Shown here one piece after another: positions 1-8,767 of a stretch of 64,000 nt of DNA. The position numbers and the translations under genes were made by a program. The notes below the pieces were generated by a model. The model was not told the DNA's origin, made no database searches, and was given only the letters and a program-made list of their open reading frames with translations. Source of the stretch: Tautonia marina (GTDB taxonomy: Bacteria; Planctomycetota; Planctomycetia; Isosphaerales; Isosphaeraceae); contig NZ_WEZF01000027.1 of the NCBI RefSeq assembly GCF_009177065.1, forward strand, positions 36,528 to 100,527. The letters are read 5' to 3'. Each line of letters opens with the position of its first letter. Positions within the stretch are counted from its first letter, which is position 1.

Positions 1-825
1 GATTCCGCTTCCGAGCAAACCGAACCGCTTGGCCTGGCGAATGGCCGTGTCGAGGCGGGAAATCGCGATGGGATATTCCCCCCGAACATAGATATATCCC
101 TGGTTGGCTCCGATTGCATGGGCTGCGATCGCCATGCCTTCCAGCACGCGATGGGGGTCACTTTCCAGGATACTTCGATCCATGAACGCGCCCGGGTCAC
201 CTTCATCGGCATTGCAGACCACGTATTTCTGACCCGGAGGCATTTTGGCCACGGTGGCCCACTTCAATCCGGTCGGGTATCCGGCCCCTCCGCGGCCTCG
301 AAGACCGCTGCGCGTGACCTGCTCGACGACCTCGGCGGGGCTCAGATCATGGAGAGCACGATGAAGAGAGCGATAGGCTCCCAGCGCGATGGAAGATTCG
401 ATCCGCTCGGGTTCGACGATGCCGCAGTGCTCCAGTACGACCGACTTCTGATGAGCGAAGAATGGACCGTTGGGGTCAATCGAGTGCAGCGCCTCGGCCG
501 ATTTCCGGCCCTGTTCAACGGACGTGACGATGTCGGGGGCCTGAGCGGCATCGACCTTTCCGTACAGTGTTGGAACTCTCGTTCCATCCGACGTGGATGT
601 GTTGACTGAAACCAGGGGGCCCTCGCAGCAAAGCCGCATGCACCCGACCTCTCGGAGGCCGACCCGATCACCTAGGCCGCGATCTTCAACCGCGTGTTCA
701 AGCGCCGAGATGAGCGAGCGAGAGCCTGAGGAGAGACATCCAGCCGCCGTACAGACGCGGATCTCAATCTCAGCGTGCTGGGATGACTCGGCTTCGGTCA
801 GGGCGATGAGATCCTCAAGTTCCAT
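1..825 (-). CDS. hoxF: Diaphorase subunit HoxF of a NAD(P)-linked hydrogenase (partial)
   Basis: This is the flavin/NAD-binding subunit that passes electrons between NAD(P)H and the iron-sulfur chain of a soluble hydrogenase. The reading frame is open from the ATG at 825 to the window edge (275 codons), so the C-terminus is missing. The first ~85 residues form a thioredoxin-like [2Fe-2S] domain (cysteines in VCTAAGC and GCMRLCC). Complex I NuoF lacks such a domain while HoxF and Fe-hydrogenase diaphorases have one. The FMN/NAD(H) site follows (SGLRGRGGAGYPTGLKW, then NADEGDPGAF). The start lies 11 bp inside the end of hoxE, which indicates translational coupling. Hydrogenase subunits hoxU, hoxY and hoxH would be expected beyond the left edge but cannot be seen. 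A formate-dehydrogenase diaphorase is the main alternative. Confidence 0.85.
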   Translation of the reverse strand, partial: MELEDLIALTEAESSQHAEIEIRVCTAAGCLSSGSRSLISALEHAVEDRGLGDRVGLREVGCMRLCCEGPLVSVNTSTSDGTRVPTLYGKVDAAQAPDIVTSVEQGRKSAEALHSIDPNGPFFAHQKSVVLEHCGIVEPERIESSIALGAYRSLHRALHDLSPAEVVEQVTRSGLRGRGGAGYPTGLKWATVAKMPPGQKYVVCNADEGDPGAFMDRSILESDPHRVLEGMAIAAHAIGANQGYIYVRGEYPIAISRLDTAIRQAKRFGLLGSGI

Positions 826-1345
826 GATCGAGCCATCCCTTCACGCGTTCCGCGAGTTGCTCAGGGGTCATCTGACCAACAACCTTCCCATCGAACACCA
901 CGATGGGGGCCAGTCCGCAGGCACCGACGCATCGAGCTGTTTCCAGTGAGATGCGGCTGTCGGCAGTGGTCATCCCTGGGTGGGTTCCCGTGATCTGTTC
1001 CACCACACCGAGCAAGGCATCCGCTCCCTTGACATAGCATGCGGTTCCCGTGCAGACAGTGCAGGTATGTTCTCCTCTGGGTGTGAAGGTAAAAAGATGA
1101 TAGAACGTCGCGACACCAAAGACGCGACTGGGAGGTAGGCGCAAGCCTCGTGCCACGTACCGAAGCAAATCCGGCTCAAGGTAGCCAAACAGTTCCTGAG
1201 CCGTATGCAAGACTTCGATCAAGGCGTCAGGACGGTATCGATGCCGCTTCATGGCGGCATCGAGATACCGGAAGCGATCATCACCGCTCGGATGGGCGCT
1301 TCCATCTGCGGTTTGAGAGCGTTCAGGCGTGGCGCGAGTGCCCAT
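815..1345 (-). CDS. hoxE: [2Fe-2S] subunit HoxE/NuoE-like
   Basis: This 176-residue protein belongs to the thioredoxin-like 24-kDa subunit family of complex I and NAD-linked hydrogenases and acts as an electron carrier next to the diaphorase. The four cluster ligands are visible as C98-x4-C103 and C139-x3-C143, and the family signature GVATFYHLF is at residues 77-85. HoxE is favoured over NuoE because its partner has the HoxF-type N-terminal domain and no other complex I genes lie nearby. The ATG at 1345 has an AGGAG about ten bases upstream. The gene follows the dehydrogenase-like gene by 84 bp and overlaps hoxF by 11 bp, so the four minus-strand genes probably form one transcript. Confidence 0.85.
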   Translation of the reverse strand: MGTRATPERSQTADGSAHPSGDDRFRYLDAAMKRHRYRPDALIEVLHTAQELFGYLEPDLLRYVARGLRLPPSRVFGVATFYHLFTFTPRGEHTCTVCTGTACYVKGADALLGVVEQITGTHPGMTTADSRISLETARCVGACGLAPIVVFDGKVVGQMTPEQLAERVKGWLDHGT

Positions 1346-1429
1346 GATGATGCGCTCCTAGGCGTTGATCTTCAACTCTCGAGCAGATGATCTCTTGTCC
1401 GAGAGCCGAAACGTTGAGCCACGAACGGC

Positions 1430-2443
1430 TCAACGCGTCGATTCGGAGCTGGTAAAGTCAACAAGCGTTCGAATGTAGTTCGCTCGTTCAAAGGCCTCCG
1501 GGTCCTGTGCGTTGGCCTGACTCACGCTGCCTTTCATCTGAGCGACCGAAGTGTACTCGTGCTCCTCAAGCCACGATCGGACGCCGTCGACGAGGAGGCG
1601 AAGATGGTCGATCCCACGAGTATAGAGGGCCGACGCAACCATGGTTACGTCGGCACCGGCAAGCAGAAGCTTGAGAATGTCTTCAGACGTATGCACTCCG
1701 GTGGTCGCGGCCAGCGATGCCTGGATCCGGCCAGAGAGGATGGCAATCCATCGCATGGGTAGGCGGACCTCGTCACTCGTACTGAGTACCAGCCTCGGGA
1801 CGACGCGCAGGGTCTCCAGATCGATGTCCGGCTGATAAAAGCGATTGAACAGGACGAGCCCATCGGCTCCGGCCTCGACCAACCGCGTTGCCATGTGAGG
1901 CAAGGCGCTGAAGAAGGGGCCGAGCTTGATCGCCAGCGGTATCGAGACCGCCTTGCGCACTTCCGCGACCAGTTCGAGGTAGCGAGCCTCGGCCGCCTGA
2001 GCATCGATGCCAGGGTCGGTGACGAGATGATAAATATTCAACTCCAGCGCATCGGCTCCGGCGTCCTGGATCAGGTGCGCGTAGCGAGTCCACCCCCCGG
2101 CGGACGTGCCGTTGAGACTTCCGATGATGGGAACGGAGAGGGACCGCTTGGCCTGCTCGACAAGGCGGAGGTAGGCTTCGGGTCCGGTGTTGTAGTCGTC
2201 CATCTCGGGGAAGAAGCTCAGGGCCTCGGGAAACTTCTCCGAGGTGAATTCGTAGAACTCATGCACGGCCATTTGATCGTGCACAATCTGTTCTTCGAAC
2301 AACGAGGGGAGGACAATGGCCGAAGCGCCGGCGTCTTCCATTCGCTTGAGGTTCGCCGGATCGAAACCCAGCGAGCAGGCTGAGACAACGACCGGATGCG
2401 CCAGATCCATTCCGAGATACGAGGTCCGAAGGTCGACGCTCAT
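1430..2443 (-). CDS. Dihydroorotate dehydrogenase-like flavoprotein
   Basis: The product has 337 residues and the FMN-binding TIM-barrel fold of dihydroorotate dehydrogenases (YLGMDLAHPVVVSAC at the N-terminus, IKLGPF and GADGLVLFNRF in the barrel). It is unlikely to be the pyrimidine enzyme. Its ATG overlaps the stop codon of nifJ as ATGA, and DHODH-like proteins of this type occur beside pyruvate:flavodoxin oxidoreductase genes in cyanobacteria as well (known from memory). The context suggests a redox role with pyruvate oxidation, but its substrate is not known. The assignment to the family is firm; the function is not. Confidence 0.8.
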   Translation of the reverse strand: MSVDLRTSYLGMDLAHPVVVSACSLGFDPANLKRMEDAGASAIVLPSLFEEQIVHDQMAVHEFYEFTSEKFPEALSFFPEMDDYNTGPEAYLRLVEQAKRSLSVPIIGSLNGTSAGGWTRYAHLIQDAGADALELNIYHLVTDPGIDAQAAEARYLELVAEVRKAVSIPLAIKLGPFFSALPHMATRLVEAGADGLVLFNRFYQPDIDLETLRVVPRLVLSTSDEVRLPMRWIAILSGRIQASLAATTGVHTSEDILKLLLAGADVTMVASALYTRGIDHLRLLVDGVRSWLEEHEYTSVAQMKGSVSQANAQDPEAFERANYIRTLVDFTSSESTR

Positions 2444-5400
2444 GACACCACCCCTTTCACGCGATCCGGCACGGAGCGTTCGACCCCAGCCATTTGTTCG
2501 TAGAAATGCCAGCGTTCGTCGATGTCTCGCTGGGCCAGTTGCATCAACTCCGCGGCCCGAGTGGGATTCGTCCGCGCGAGCATCGCGTAGCGCGCTTCTT
2601 TCATGGCGAACTCCCGGAACGGGAGCGTCGGCTTGCGGCTGTCGAGGTGGAAGGGGGTTGCTCCTTCTCCGGCCAGTCTCGGGTCGTGTCGGAACAGGGG
2701 CCAGTAGCCGCTGGCGGTCGCTTCCTTCTGATGCGACATCGAGGTCGACATCTGGATGCCATGCGCGATGCAGTGGCTATAGGCCAGAATTAAAGAAACG
2801 CCGGGGTACGACTCAGCTTCGTGGAATGCCTTGAGCGTTTGCAAGGGATTGGCGCCAATGGCCACCTGGGCGACGTAAACATTGCCGTAGTCGACGGCAA
2901 TCATGCCGAGATCTTTCTTCGCAATCCCTTTGCCCTGCGCCGCGAACTTGGCGACGGCGGCTCGTGGGGTCGATTTGGACGCCTGGCCACCCGTGTTGGA
3001 ATACACCTCCGTATCGAGAACCAGAATGTTCACATCACGTCCGGAGGCGAACACATGATCGAGCCCGCCGAAGCCGATGTCATAGGCCCAACCGTCACCT
3101 CCCACGATCCAGACACTCCGGCGCACAAGCGCCTCGGCAACTTTCCGAAGCGAGGCCGCCTCCGGTGTCTCAAGCGGTTCGAGCCGTTGCATTAGGATCG
3201 AGACGCGCGAACGCTGTTCTCGGATCGTCTCCTCGGTTCGTTGGTCGGCATCGAGGATGGCGTGAACCAGTTCATCTCCAATGGAGCCTGCCATTCCTTT
3301 CAGGAGGGTTCGGGCATAGGCTTCGAGCTGATCCACGGCAAGTCGGAAGCCCAGACCGAACTCGGCATTGTCTTCAAAGAGGGAGTTGGCCCAGGCTGGG
3401 CCTCGGCCGTCGGCGTTCGTTGACCAGGGGGTCGTCGGCAGGTTCCCCCCATAGATCGAAGAGCAACCGGTGGCGTTGGCGATCAGGGCGCGATCGCCGA
3501 ACAACTGACTCATGAGCCGAAGATAGGGCGTTTCACCGCAACCGGCGCAGGCCCCTGAGAATTCAAAGAGCGGCAGCAACACCTGCGACCCCTTGACCGT
3601 CTCGGATTTGACAGTCGCCCGGTCGAGCTCGGGAAGGTGCTCGAAGACGTCGAGACGGGCACGCTCCTGCAAGAGAACCTCGTCGGTCTTCACCTCCATG
3701 TTGATTGCCTTGTGCTTGGAAACCTCCTTGCTGACCGCCGGGCAAACATCGACACAGACACCGCATCCCGTGCAGTCGTCGGGATAAACTTGAATCGCCA
3801 TGTGCTGCCCTGCAAACTCCTTCCCCTTCCAGGGACGAGTCGGCAGGACTTCGGCGCCGCCGTTCAGGGCTGCCGGATCAAAAACCTTCATCCGGATGGT
3901 CGCGTGCGGGCAGACATAGGAACAGAGGCCGCACTGGATGCAGAGATCCGGGTCCCAGATGGGGATTTCCTGGGCGATGCTTCGCTTCTCGAAGCGAGCG
4001 GTGTCGGTCGGGAACGTGCCGTCAACCGGCAGGGCGCTGACCGGCAGGAGGTCTCCCTTGCCGGCCATCATCAGGGCCGTGACCCGTTCGACGAAGTCGG
4101 GGACCACTCCGGAAACGACCGGCAATCGTCGCTGATCACCCGAGGTCGCAGAGGGGACATCAACCTTGTGCAAGGCCACCAAAGAGCGATCCACCGCCTC
4201 GTTGTTGCGATCGAGGACGACCTGGCCACGTTTGCCGTAGGTTTTCTTGATCGCATCTTTAATGTGGGCGATTGCCTCGTCTCGGGGCAAAATTTCGGCC
4301 AGGGCAAAGAAGCAGGTCTGCATCACGGTGTTGATCCGCTGACCTAATCCGGCGTCGGCGGCAACTCGGAAGGCATCAACCACATAAAATTGAATGTTCT
4401 TGTCGAGAATCGTTTGCTGGATCTCGACCGGAAGTTTCTCCCAGACCTCGTCCGGGCCATGCGGGCAGTTCAGCAGGAAGGTGGCACCGGGTTCGGCCAG
4501 TTCGAGCACGTCCATCCGATCGAGGAAGTTGTACTGGTGGCACGCAATAAAGTTCGCCCGGGTGATCAAATACGGTGAGTTGATCGGTCGAGGACCAAAC
4601 CGCAGGTGAGAGACGGTGATCGCCCCCGACTTCTTCGAGTCGTAAACAAAATACCCCTGGGCATGCAGCGGCGTGTTTTCGCCGATAATCTTGACCGAGT
4701 TTTTGTTCGCGCCGACGGTTCCGTCACTGCCAAGGCCGTAGAAGACGGCTCGGGTCACGTCGTCCGGTTCGGTCGAAAAGTTGGGGTCGTCTTTCAGGCT
4801 GAGGTGTGTGACATCGTCGACGATGCCGACGGTGAACCGCCGTTTCGGTTGCTCGGCGTTCAACTCGTCGAAGATCGCCTTCACCATGCTCGGCGTGAAT
4901 TCTTTCGACGACAGCCCGTAGCGGCCGCCGATCACGCGCGGCATTTGCCCTTTGATACCGTTCGATTCGATCAGGGCGGTCAGAACGTCTTGATACAGGG
5001 GTTCCCCGATCGCGCCCGGTTCCTTCGTCCGATCAAGCACGGCGAGCGATCGAACGCTTTCGGGAAGCGTCTGAATCAAGGCGGCCACCGAGAAGGGGCG
5101 GAAGAGATGCACTTCGAGCATCCCGACCTTCTCCCCCTGAGCGTTCAGCGCCGCGACCGTCTCGCCGACCGTGGCCGCTCCCGATCCCATCACGATGATC
5201 ACGCGGTCGGCATCTGGGGCGCCCGTGTACTGGAATAACTGATAGGAGCGACCCACGACGCTGGCGAATCGATCCATGGCACGCTGGACGATCTCCGGCA
5301 TGGCCTCGTAGAACGGATTGCACGCCTCTCGGGCCTGGAAGAACACGTCGGGGTTCTGGGCCGATCCGCGAAGGACGGGCCGATCGGGCGAGAGCGCGCG

Positions 5401-6015
5401 GTCGCGGTGGGCCTGAATCAGCGTCGGGTCGATCAGCGATCGGATGTCGACATGCGAAAGTTGTTCGATCTTGTTGACCTCGTGAGAGGTCCGGAACCCA
5501 TCAAAAAAGTGCAAAACGGGGATGCGTCCTTCCAGCGTGGCCATCTGGCCGATCATGGCCATGTCTTGCGCCTGCTGGACCGAGCTGGAGGCGAGCATGG
5601 CCCAGCCGGTCGTTCGGCAGGCCATCACGTCGCTGTGATCGCCGAAGATCGACAGGGCGTGCGTGGCGACCGATCGGGCGGCAATGTGGAAGACCGTCGG
5701 CGTCAGTTCGCCGGCAATCTTGAACATATTGGGGATCATTAAGAGCAAGCCCTGCGACGCGGTGAAGGTTGTCGTCAGGGCTCCGGCTTGCAACGCACCG
5801 TGGACGGCGCCGGCCGCGCCGGCCTCGCTTTGCATCTCGATGACGTCGGGCACCACGCCGAAGATATTTTCCTGGCCCGCGGCCGACCAGGCGTCGGCCA
5901 GTTCTCCCATCGGAGAGGCGGGCGTGATGGGATAGATCGCCACCACCTCATTCGTGAGATGAGCGACATAGGCGGCCGCCTCGTTCCCGTCGACCGTCAC
6001 CGATCTTCTGTCCAC
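2440..6015 (-). CDS. nifJ: Pyruvate:ferredoxin (flavodoxin) oxidoreductase
   Basis: The enzyme converts pyruvate and CoA to acetyl-CoA and CO2 and reduces ferredoxin or flavodoxin. All domains of the single-chain enzyme are present: the N-terminal pyrimidine-binding domain (VTVDGNEAAAYV, IYPITPASPMGELAD), a two-[4Fe-4S] ferredoxin domain at about residues 685-760 (CIQCGLCSYVCP and CTGCGVCVDVCP), and the C-terminal TPP-pyrophosphate domain starting near residue 820 (GACAGCGETPY). I start at the GTG at 6015, giving 1191 residues, because GGAGGAGG lies seven bases upstream and the N-terminus then matches the family; the longer frame to 6255 would run through the 5' leader and the dab terminator. 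It is the first gene of the nifJ/DHODH-like/hoxE/hoxF operon, so reduced ferredoxin and NAD(P)H/H2 chemistry are probably linked. Confidence 0.95.
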   Translation of the reverse strand: MDRRSVTVDGNEAAAYVAHLTNEVVAIYPITPASPMGELADAWSAAGQENIFGVVPDVIEMQSEAGAAGAVHGALQAGALTTTFTASQGLLLMIPNMFKIAGELTPTVFHIAARSVATHALSIFGDHSDVMACRTTGWAMLASSSVQQAQDMAMIGQMATLEGRIPVLHFFDGFRTSHEVNKIEQLSHVDIRSLIDPTLIQAHRDRALSPDRPVLRGSAQNPDVFFQAREACNPFYEAMPEIVQRAMDRFASVVGRSYQLFQYTGAPDADRVIIVMGSGAATVGETVAALNAQGEKVGMLEVHLFRPFSVAALIQTLPESVRSLAVLDRTKEPGAIGEPLYQDVLTALIESNGIKGQMPRVIGGRYGLSSKEFTPSMVKAIFDELNAEQPKRRFTVGIVDDVTHLSLKDDPNFSTEPDDVTRAVFYGLGSDGTVGANKNSVKIIGENTPLHAQGYFVYDSKKSGAITVSHLRFGPRPINSPYLITRANFIACHQYNFLDRMDVLELAEPGATFLLNCPHGPDEVWEKLPVEIQQTILDKNIQFYVVDAFRVAADAGLGQRINTVMQTCFFALAEILPRDEAIAHIKDAIKKTYGKRGQVVLDRNNEAVDRSLVALHKVDVPSATSGDQRRLPVVSGVVPDFVERVTALMMAGKGDLLPVSALPVDGTFPTDTARFEKRSIAQEIPIWDPDLCIQCGLCSYVCPHATIRMKVFDPAALNGGAEVLPTRPWKGKEFAGQHMAIQVYPDDCTGCGVCVDVCPAVSKEVSKHKAINMEVKTDEVLLQERARLDVFEHLPELDRATVKSETVKGSQVLLPLFEFSGACAGCGETPYLRLMSQLFGDRALIANATGCSSIYGGNLPTTPWSTNADGRGPAWANSLFEDNAEFGLGFRLAVDQLEAYARTLLKGMAGSIGDELVHAILDADQRTEETIREQRSRVSILMQRLEPLETPEAASLRKVAEALVRRSVWIVGGDGWAYDIGFGGLDHVFASGRDVNILVLDTEVYSNTGGQASKSTPRAAVAKFAAQGKGIAKKDLGMIAVDYGNVYVAQVAIGANPLQTLKAFHEAESYPGVSLILAYSHCIAHGIQMSTSMSHQKEATASGYWPLFRHDPRLAGEGATPFHLDSRKPTLPFREFAMKEARYAMLARTNPTRAAELMQLAQRDIDERWHFYEQMAGVERSVPDRVKGVVS

Positions 6016-6133
6016 GTCCGAACCTCCTCCGTGCGAGCGGCAAGAAACCGGTGTTGCCTCAATCCTTGCGGGGGCGACGGTGCCTCCGACGGCCCCACCG
6101 TCGATGGTGAGGGGAACGGGTTCACATGGCAAC

Positions 6134-6175
6134 AAAAAAGCCCCGATCGGGCGCAAAAGAGCGCTCGTCGGGGCT
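6134..6175 (-). terminator. Intrinsic terminator of the dab operon
   Basis: Read on the minus strand, a long GC-rich stem (AGCCCCGA, then CGAGCGC) closes on GCGC and TCGGGGCT with a TCTTTT loop, and is followed at once by a run of six T. It lies about 160 bp past the dabA stop and 119 bp before the nifJ start, so it should separate the two minus-strand operons. It could instead act as an attenuator in a nifJ leader. Confidence 0.8.
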
Positions 6176-6334
6176 ATCTTAGCCGATTTCGAGCCGCCTC
6201 TCGCAAGCGGCTTCGATACAATTCGTAGTCTAACTGCTCCCCCGCAGCGAGGCAAGCGAAGCCTTCGGTTTGCAGGGGAAGTCGACCGATTTCAAAGGCG
6301 TCTTGTGCTCTCCTCCGGGCTCGGCCATGGTTGT

Positions 6335-8767
6335 TCAGGCAGAAATGAGCATCGCCTCCTTCGAGGGATTGGTGATCGGGTGTTCCGGATCGTGCACGGT
6401 CTCCCAGGTGCTGTCGGGAAGCCGTTGGGCGATCTCGGAGCCGGCCGGATCGAGGGCGAACAGGCGGACCCATCCGTTTTCGACCAGGGCTCGCACGGTC
6501 GGTTGTTGCGCGAGGACCGCGTCGATCCGATCGATCGGAGCCTCGACCACGACCTGAAGCCGCAATGGCTCATGGAACCAGTGGCCGTTCCGGTCATGAA
6601 CCGACTGAATCGCCAGCCCGGTTCGCAGGTCGCCACCGTTGCCCAGGACCACGCCCAGCGAGCCGACCCGGTTGTGCAGGGTCTTCGTCCCGCAGCCGAA
6701 CACGTCGTTATCGACCGTCGAGGCGAAGTATTGCAAGTTGATCCACGAGGCCACAACCATCGGCGCCGACAGGATCAAGGTGAGGACCGAGCCATCCTCG
6801 TCCAGGTCCGGGTCGTAATCGTGCAGGAAGGTCCGGCCTTCGAGGTTCGCCCCCCGGGTTCGACTGCGTCGGGCGGCGATGAAGGCCGCGTTGCGGGCCA
6901 GGCCCCACTCGGGGCGAACCTCCGACCAGTCGCGAGCCCGCCGCCGAAGCCATCGAGCCAGCAAGCCGGCCGGGCGTTCCGGCATGCCGAGTGCCTCGGA
7001 TCGCTCGGCCCGGGTGAGCACGCCGGCCTGGTCGAGCCAGCCCCGAAGCTGGTCCACGTCCTTCTGGTGCGTTGACGGCACGCGGTCCAGATCGAGCAAG
7101 GTCACGTCATCGACTGATGTATCGTGCACACCTGGCAGGAAGTGCGTGTCGGTCGGGAGGTTCCAGCCGAGCCCCCGAAGCGAGTCCCGAACGGCCGGAT
7201 CGTTGAGCAATGCCGCGGCCACCCGGGCATTGATCGCCCCGCCGTGCCCGCCGCACGCGCCGCAGTCGAGCCCGGCGGCGTGGGGATTGTTGCTGCTGTG
7301 GCTCTCGTGGCCGCACAGAAGAATGAGCCGGGCGAACCGATCGCGCAGGCCCATGTTCTTGAGAATTCCCGCCGCCAGCTCGACCCGGGCCGGAGGGGCG
7401 ATCCCTTGGCCCTGAGTCTCGGCATCGAGGCCGAACGGGACCTTCCCCTCGGCCGAGTGCTTCGGCGATCGCAAGGCCATCGCGTCGGCCGCCAGGCCCA
7501 GGCTGTAGGCCGGTCCCATGATCTCGACGAACTCAAAGGCCGAGGCCGGGGCGCCGAGCAGATGCTTGGCGGCCCCATTGACCGCCGTCGACTTCGGCCC
7601 AAGGTCGCTGGCAACCGTCACCGCCGGCTTGAGCAAGACCGGGCATCGGGCACTGGCGTCCGATCCGTTCCCCTTCCACGCCAGGGGGACGCCGAAGAAT
7701 CCGGCGAACCCCTTCGTCTCGATCGCCTCGGATTGCGCCTCCAGGTGCCTCCGCAAGACTTCCGAGCGCACGTCGATGCAAAAAACCCCCTGCACGGCCG
7801 GCCGATCGGCCCGACTTTCCTCGGTCGGTGCGTGGAATCGAGAGAACAAGCGGCGGGCGTAGCCGTTCTCGACCGCGTCCTGGAAGACGGCTCGGGTTGA
7901 TTCGTCCTCCGGGGCCTTCTCGAACGATCGCGGCGAATCGACCGACTCGGACACCCCCAGCACCGACGCCAGAGCCCAGTCGGCGCCGCATCGGATCGCC
8001 AGCAGCTCGGCCACGGTCGTCGGAAAGGCGTCGCCGTGTTCCCAGCTTTCCCGACGGAAGAAGCAGGCCCAGCCGAAGACCCCGCCGATCACGCGAGCGA
8101 GGTACGGTTCTCGCAATTCCGCCGAGATCCCGAGCCGGTCCAGCGCTTCGGCGATGGCTTCGGTCGCGTCTTCCGGAAGCGAGGCAATGCGTTCCCTCCA
8201 CCCGGTCAGGCCGAGCACTTCCAGGCTCCGATCGGCCTGGGCCGCCTCGCGCCACGAGGCAAACAGCCCGAGCGAATTCTCCGGCAATCGCCAGTAGGTT
8301 CCCCCTCCCGAGGCATGGACGGCGCACCATCGGGTAATCTGTCGAATGATCGCGTCGTTCCAGGTGGTCCCTCGGTCGTGGTCGATCCGTTCGGCAACGG
8401 TTCGGACCGGGCTGACCGCTCGGGAGGGAACAGGGGCATCCCCTTGCAAAATGGCCGCGAGGGACTCGGCCGACTCGCCCGATCGTCGAGCGGCTCGCTC
8501 CAGGTCGGCCAGGGAGAAGGCTCCGGCCTCGAATCGATCGCGGTAGGAGGAAAGCTCGGGCAGGACTTGGGCACCGAGCGCGTCTCGAACGGTTCGGGCC
8601 GCGTCGTCGATCGGCTGATCGGTGAACCCGAGGAAGGGGTTCACGGCGACGTAGTTTTCGAGATCCCAGAGGGGAGGGATGCGTCGGCAGACCCGATCCA
8701 CCAGGGTTCGAACCGACGCAATGGGTTGGCCGTCAAGGTCTTCCGTCGTGATCAAGGTCTCAGGCAC
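6335..8767 (-). CDS. dabA: Inorganic carbon uptake subunit DabA (DUF2309)
   Basis: DabA is the cytoplasmic carbonic-anhydrase-like subunit of the DAB system, thought to hydrate CO2 vectorially and trap bicarbonate using the ion gradient handled by DabB. The protein has 810 residues from the GTG at 8767, which sits in the end of dabB behind a G-rich ribosome site; the longer ATG frame to 8830 lies wholly within dabB. The expected metal ligands are visible: Cys and Asp in FCIDVRSE (near residue 330), His in CGHESHSSNNP and Cys in LDCGACGGHGG (near residues 485-510). The overlap with dabB and the shared terminator make a two-gene operon. Confidence 0.93.
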   Translation of the reverse strand: MPETLITTEDLDGQPIASVRTLVDRVCRRIPPLWDLENYVAVNPFLGFTDQPIDDAARTVRDALGAQVLPELSSYRDRFEAGAFSLADLERAARRSGESAESLAAILQGDAPVPSRAVSPVRTVAERIDHDRGTTWNDAIIRQITRWCAVHASGGGTYWRLPENSLGLFASWREAAQADRSLEVLGLTGWRERIASLPEDATEAIAEALDRLGISAELREPYLARVIGGVFGWACFFRRESWEHGDAFPTTVAELLAIRCGADWALASVLGVSESVDSPRSFEKAPEDESTRAVFQDAVENGYARRLFSRFHAPTEESRADRPAVQGVFCIDVRSEVLRRHLEAQSEAIETKGFAGFFGVPLAWKGNGSDASARCPVLLKPAVTVASDLGPKSTAVNGAAKHLLGAPASAFEFVEIMGPAYSLGLAADAMALRSPKHSAEGKVPFGLDAETQGQGIAPPARVELAAGILKNMGLRDRFARLILLCGHESHSSNNPHAAGLDCGACGGHGGAINARVAAALLNDPAVRDSLRGLGWNLPTDTHFLPGVHDTSVDDVTLLDLDRVPSTHQKDVDQLRGWLDQAGVLTRAERSEALGMPERPAGLLARWLRRRARDWSEVRPEWGLARNAAFIAARRSRTRGANLEGRTFLHDYDPDLDEDGSVLTLILSAPMVVASWINLQYFASTVDNDVFGCGTKTLHNRVGSLGVVLGNGGDLRTGLAIQSVHDRNGHWFHEPLRLQVVVEAPIDRIDAVLAQQPTVRALVENGWVRLFALDPAGSEIAQRLPDSTWETVHDPEHPITNPSKEAMLISA

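Noticed and set aside
6016..6255. N-terminal extension of nifJ to an ATG at 6255
   Set aside because: The extension has no homology, crosses the dab terminator, and the GTG at 6015 has an ideal ribosome site.
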